NCBI GenBank assembly: GCA_002395155.1
Contig: DGWD01000015.1
Span: 1-15,000, forward strand
Reading direction: 5' to 3'
DNA length: 15,000 nucleotides
Origin: Treponema sp. UBA4267
Lineage (GTDB): Bacteria; Spirochaetota; Spirochaetia; Treponematales; Treponemataceae
In this document: positions 13,604 to 15,000 of the stretch, piece after piece
Layout of the letters: every line of letters begins with the position of its first letter
Position numbering within the stretch: position 1 is the first letter of the stretch
Notes under the pieces: model-generated
Databases searched by the model: none
The model's input: the letters and a program-made list of their open reading frames with translations, nothing else
What the model was told of the DNA's origin: nothing
Made by a program: the position numbers and the translations under genes

Positions 13604-13638
13604 TTTTTTAATCCTTATTTTTTATATTATCTGATTCG

Positions 13639-14424
13639 TTAAACCTTTTTGCAGCAAAACATTCCGTATTCTTTTGGAACATTCAAAACCCCATTCACTA
13701 CAAACTTCCCAAGCAGCTCGCGAATTTCATCCTTTGGCACTGAGCTTAAATTTGTCATACTGGAAAGCGAATAAATGTATTCAATTAAATCATCAAGGTT
13801 TGTTACTACGAGAGAATCTTCATAGTTCAATCTCTGGATGTTTGAAAAAAATGACTCAAGAATTTCTTTTCCATTTTGCAGGGTGAAATTTTTATTGGCC
13901 TTATCTTCCACACCATAAGCATTCAAAGCCTTGCAAAGAAATTCCATAATTCCGTGCTCGCCAAAAGTTGCACAGTAAAAATCTCCGCCCTTTTTCAAAA
14001 CACGACAAACCTCGGCCAGTCCGCGATTCATATCCGGCACATGATAGAGCATCATATTTGCAATCACGACGTCAAAAGTTTCATCATCAAAAGGAATATT
14101 CTGGATGTCAATCACGCGGTATTCAAGGCTGGTCCTTTCGTCAAGATTCGCTTTCGCATTTTCCAGCATGCCCTCAGAAAAATCCGAAAGAACAAGCCTT
14201 TCACAAGTCTTGATTAAATCCTCGTGTCCCTTCCACATTTCGCCGGTTCCGCAGCCAAGTTCAAGAACCTTCATTTCCTGCGAGATTTTATAATTCGAGA
14301 AAATCCACTTACCGAAGCCCATTTTATTTGTGGAATATTTTTGGTGAATCGAAATGCGAGTATTCAAATTGCCAGCGTTGGCGTACTGTTCTTCTACATC
14401 TTTCTGATTATTAATTGTACTCAT
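13639..14424 (-). CDS. Class I SAM-dependent methyltransferase
   Basis: The protein has 261 residues. Motif I is VLELGCGTG (53-61), the acidic residue that contacts the SAM ribose is D81, a further acidic site is D106, and FDVVIANMMLYHV (117-129) followed by CRVLKKGGDF completes the Methyltransf_11-type fold. About 100 C-terminal residues after the core may bind the substrate, which is unknown; small molecules are typical of this group. GGAG lies 7 bases before the ATG. It is the first gene of the six-gene operon. Confidence 0.85.
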   Translation of the reverse strand: MSTINNQKDVEEQYANAGNLNTRISIHQKYSTNKMGFGKWIFSNYKISQEMKVLELGCGTGEMWKGHEDLIKTCERLVLSDFSEGMLENAKANLDERTSLEYRVIDIQNIPFDDETFDVVIANMMLYHVPDMNRGLAEVCRVLKKGGDFYCATFGEHGIMEFLCKALNAYGVEDKANKNFTLQNGKEILESFFSNIQRLNYEDSLVVTNLDDLIEYIYSLSSMTNLSSVPKDEIRELLGKFVVNGVLNVPKEYGMFCCKKV

Positions 14425-14474
14425 TTTGTAACTCCCACATACATTACGTTCCCGCAGATTTCGTTTATCTCAAT

Positions 14475-14480
14475 ATTATA
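14475..14480 (-). promoter_or_regulatory. -10 box of the six-gene operon
   Basis: TATAAT on the minus strand predicts a start near 14468 and a leader of about 43 bases. TTGAAA lies upstream (14507-14502), but the spacer is 21 bases, too long for a standard -35. A small dyad, TCAAC-TTTCC-GTTGA, overlaps this region (14504-14518) and could be an operator. Confidence 0.35.
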
Positions 14481-14571
14481 CTAACAGATTTTCTCCCGTA
14501 TTTTCAACTTTCCGTTGAGTCATTCCCAAAAATGAATTGTTAGGATTTTTCCCTGACTTCTGCTAATATAC

Positions 14572-14588
14572 AATTACCGCGCGGAATT
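14572..14588. promoter_or_regulatory. Palindrome upstream of the XRE regulator, possible operator
   Basis: AATTaCCGCGCGGAATT is a near-perfect dyad with a CCGCGCGG core in otherwise AT-rich sequence. It lies about 90 bases before the XRE regulator start, so autoregulation is plausible but unproven. Confidence 0.3.
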
Positions 14589-14593
14589 AAAGA

Positions 14594-14656
14594 CCGGCAA
14601 CTTTCAATCCTGTCACCCCGAACTTGTTTAAGGGTCTCATAAATAAAGTTTGCCGG
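14594..14656. repeat. 63-bp inverted repeat with a dispersed-repeat core
   Basis: CCGGCAACTTT (14594-14604) and AAAGTTTGCCGG (14645-14656) are inverted copies differing by one base. They enclose TGTCACCCCGAACTTG... (14611 on), a core I recognise as a common dispersed bacterial repeat type, itself partly palindromic (ACCC/GGGT). The right arm ends 5 bases before the ribosome site of the XRE regulator, so the element probably sits in its leader. Confidence 0.55.
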
Positions 14657-14674
14657 AACACAAGGAGAAACAAA

Positions 14675-15000
14675 ATGAAAAACTCAATTGGTTCAAACAT
14701 CAAATATTACAGAAAGCAGCTGGGGATCACACAGGAAGAACTTGCGGGCCAGCTCTTTGTAACTTCTCAGGCGGTGAGCAAATGGGAAAGCGACGCGGGT
14801 CTGCCGGATACTGCGCAGATTGTTCCGCTTGCAAAGGTGCTCAATATTTCTACTGACGCGCTTTTTGGCCTTGAGCAGGGAAATTATGATGCAGTGACGG
14901 CCGCAAAGATTCATGTAAAATTCCGCGAACTGCGCAGTCAGATTGATAAGAAAAAGGGCGCACTTGAGGCCTGCGAATATCTTCTTTCTGAATGCGAGGC
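14675..15000 (+). CDS. XRE-family transcriptional regulator, cut by the window edge
   Basis: Only the first 108 codons are visible and the frame is still open at the right edge. IGSNIKYYRKQLGITQEELA, then VTSQAVSKWESDAGLPD, then IVPLAKVLNISTDALFG is a textbook Cro/C1-type helix-turn-helix (residues 5-66). From about residue 75 a helical region begins (AAKIHVKFRELRSQIDKKKGALEACEYL), as in XRE regulators with a C-terminal sensing or TPR-like part. AAGGAG lies 7 bases before the ATG. It diverges from the six-gene operon, and its leader carries the 63-bp inverted repeat. Its target genes cannot be told from here. Confidence 0.85.
   Translation, partial: MKNSIGSNIKYYRKQLGITQEELAGQLFVTSQAVSKWESDAGLPDTAQIVPLAKVLNISTDALFGLEQGNYDAVTAAKIHVKFRELRSQIDKKKGALEACEYLLSECE

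Noticed and set aside
1..15000. tRNA, rRNA, transposase or origin of replication
   Set aside because: No tRNA cloverleaf, rRNA segment, transposase motif or DnaA-box cluster was recognised on either strand.

Overview
The window looks like an accessory stretch of a moderately AT-rich, host-associated anaerobe. A gut or oral spirochaete (Treponema-like) is my best guess, and a Clostridia-type Firmicute is the main alternative. This rests on strong GGAGG ribosome sites, base composition, the gene repertoire, and a dispersed-repeat motif (TGTCACCCCGAACTTG...) that I associate with such genomes. No rRNA, tRNA or other taxonomic marker is present, so the assignment is weak.

Left part (1-1873, all +): a short GGDEF-domain protein whose frame is open to the window edge, a small ASCH/PUA-like protein behind a promoter that predicts a leaderless mRNA, and an AraC-type DNA-binding domain fused to a decayed GyrB-like ATPase module. 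The fused gene has a second, near-ideal ribosome site exactly at the domain boundary.

Conflict/defence-like block (1918-6350): a zeta-type P-loop toxin with its small overlapping antitoxin partner (-); a 989-codon TOTE-family protein joining an archaeo-eukaryotic primase domain, a superfamily-2 helicase and a phospholipase-D-like tail whose catalytic His is Ser (+); and an overlapping DUF4160/partner pair (-). The two-gene modules flank the primase-helicase on both sides.

GNAT block (6453-10308, +): four GNAT acetyltransferase genes in a row. The first appears to have lost one base near its start, and the last is fused to a nitroreductase domain. They are separated by repeat-rich spacers. 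The spacer at 8773-9327 holds the most striking non-coding structure in the window: five inverted-repeat units, each exactly 39 bp, with arms TGTCATATA / TATATGACA. Successive unit starts lie 74, 105, 73 and 73 bp apart, close to whole numbers of helical turns.

Middle island (10309-10640): a G+C-rich set of perfect small palindromes between convergent genes. Its last hairpin forms the 3' end of the neighbouring GNAT gene.

Right part (10614-14424, -): a compact six-gene operon. In transcription order it encodes a SAM methyltransferase, a Nudix hydrolase, an adenosine deaminase family enzyme, a pyroglutamyl-peptidase-like protein, a zinc-dependent phospholipase C-like protein and a GNAT acetyltransferase. 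Five of the six genes overlap a neighbour. Diverging from it, an XRE-type regulator (14675 onward, +) runs off the right edge, preceded by a 63-bp inverted repeat that carries a dispersed-repeat core.

The best candidates for something undescribed are the five-unit 39-bp array and the AraC::GyrB-like fusion with its internal start. The TOTE primase-helicase between toxin-antitoxin-like pairs is a known class of conflict gene in a suggestive setting.
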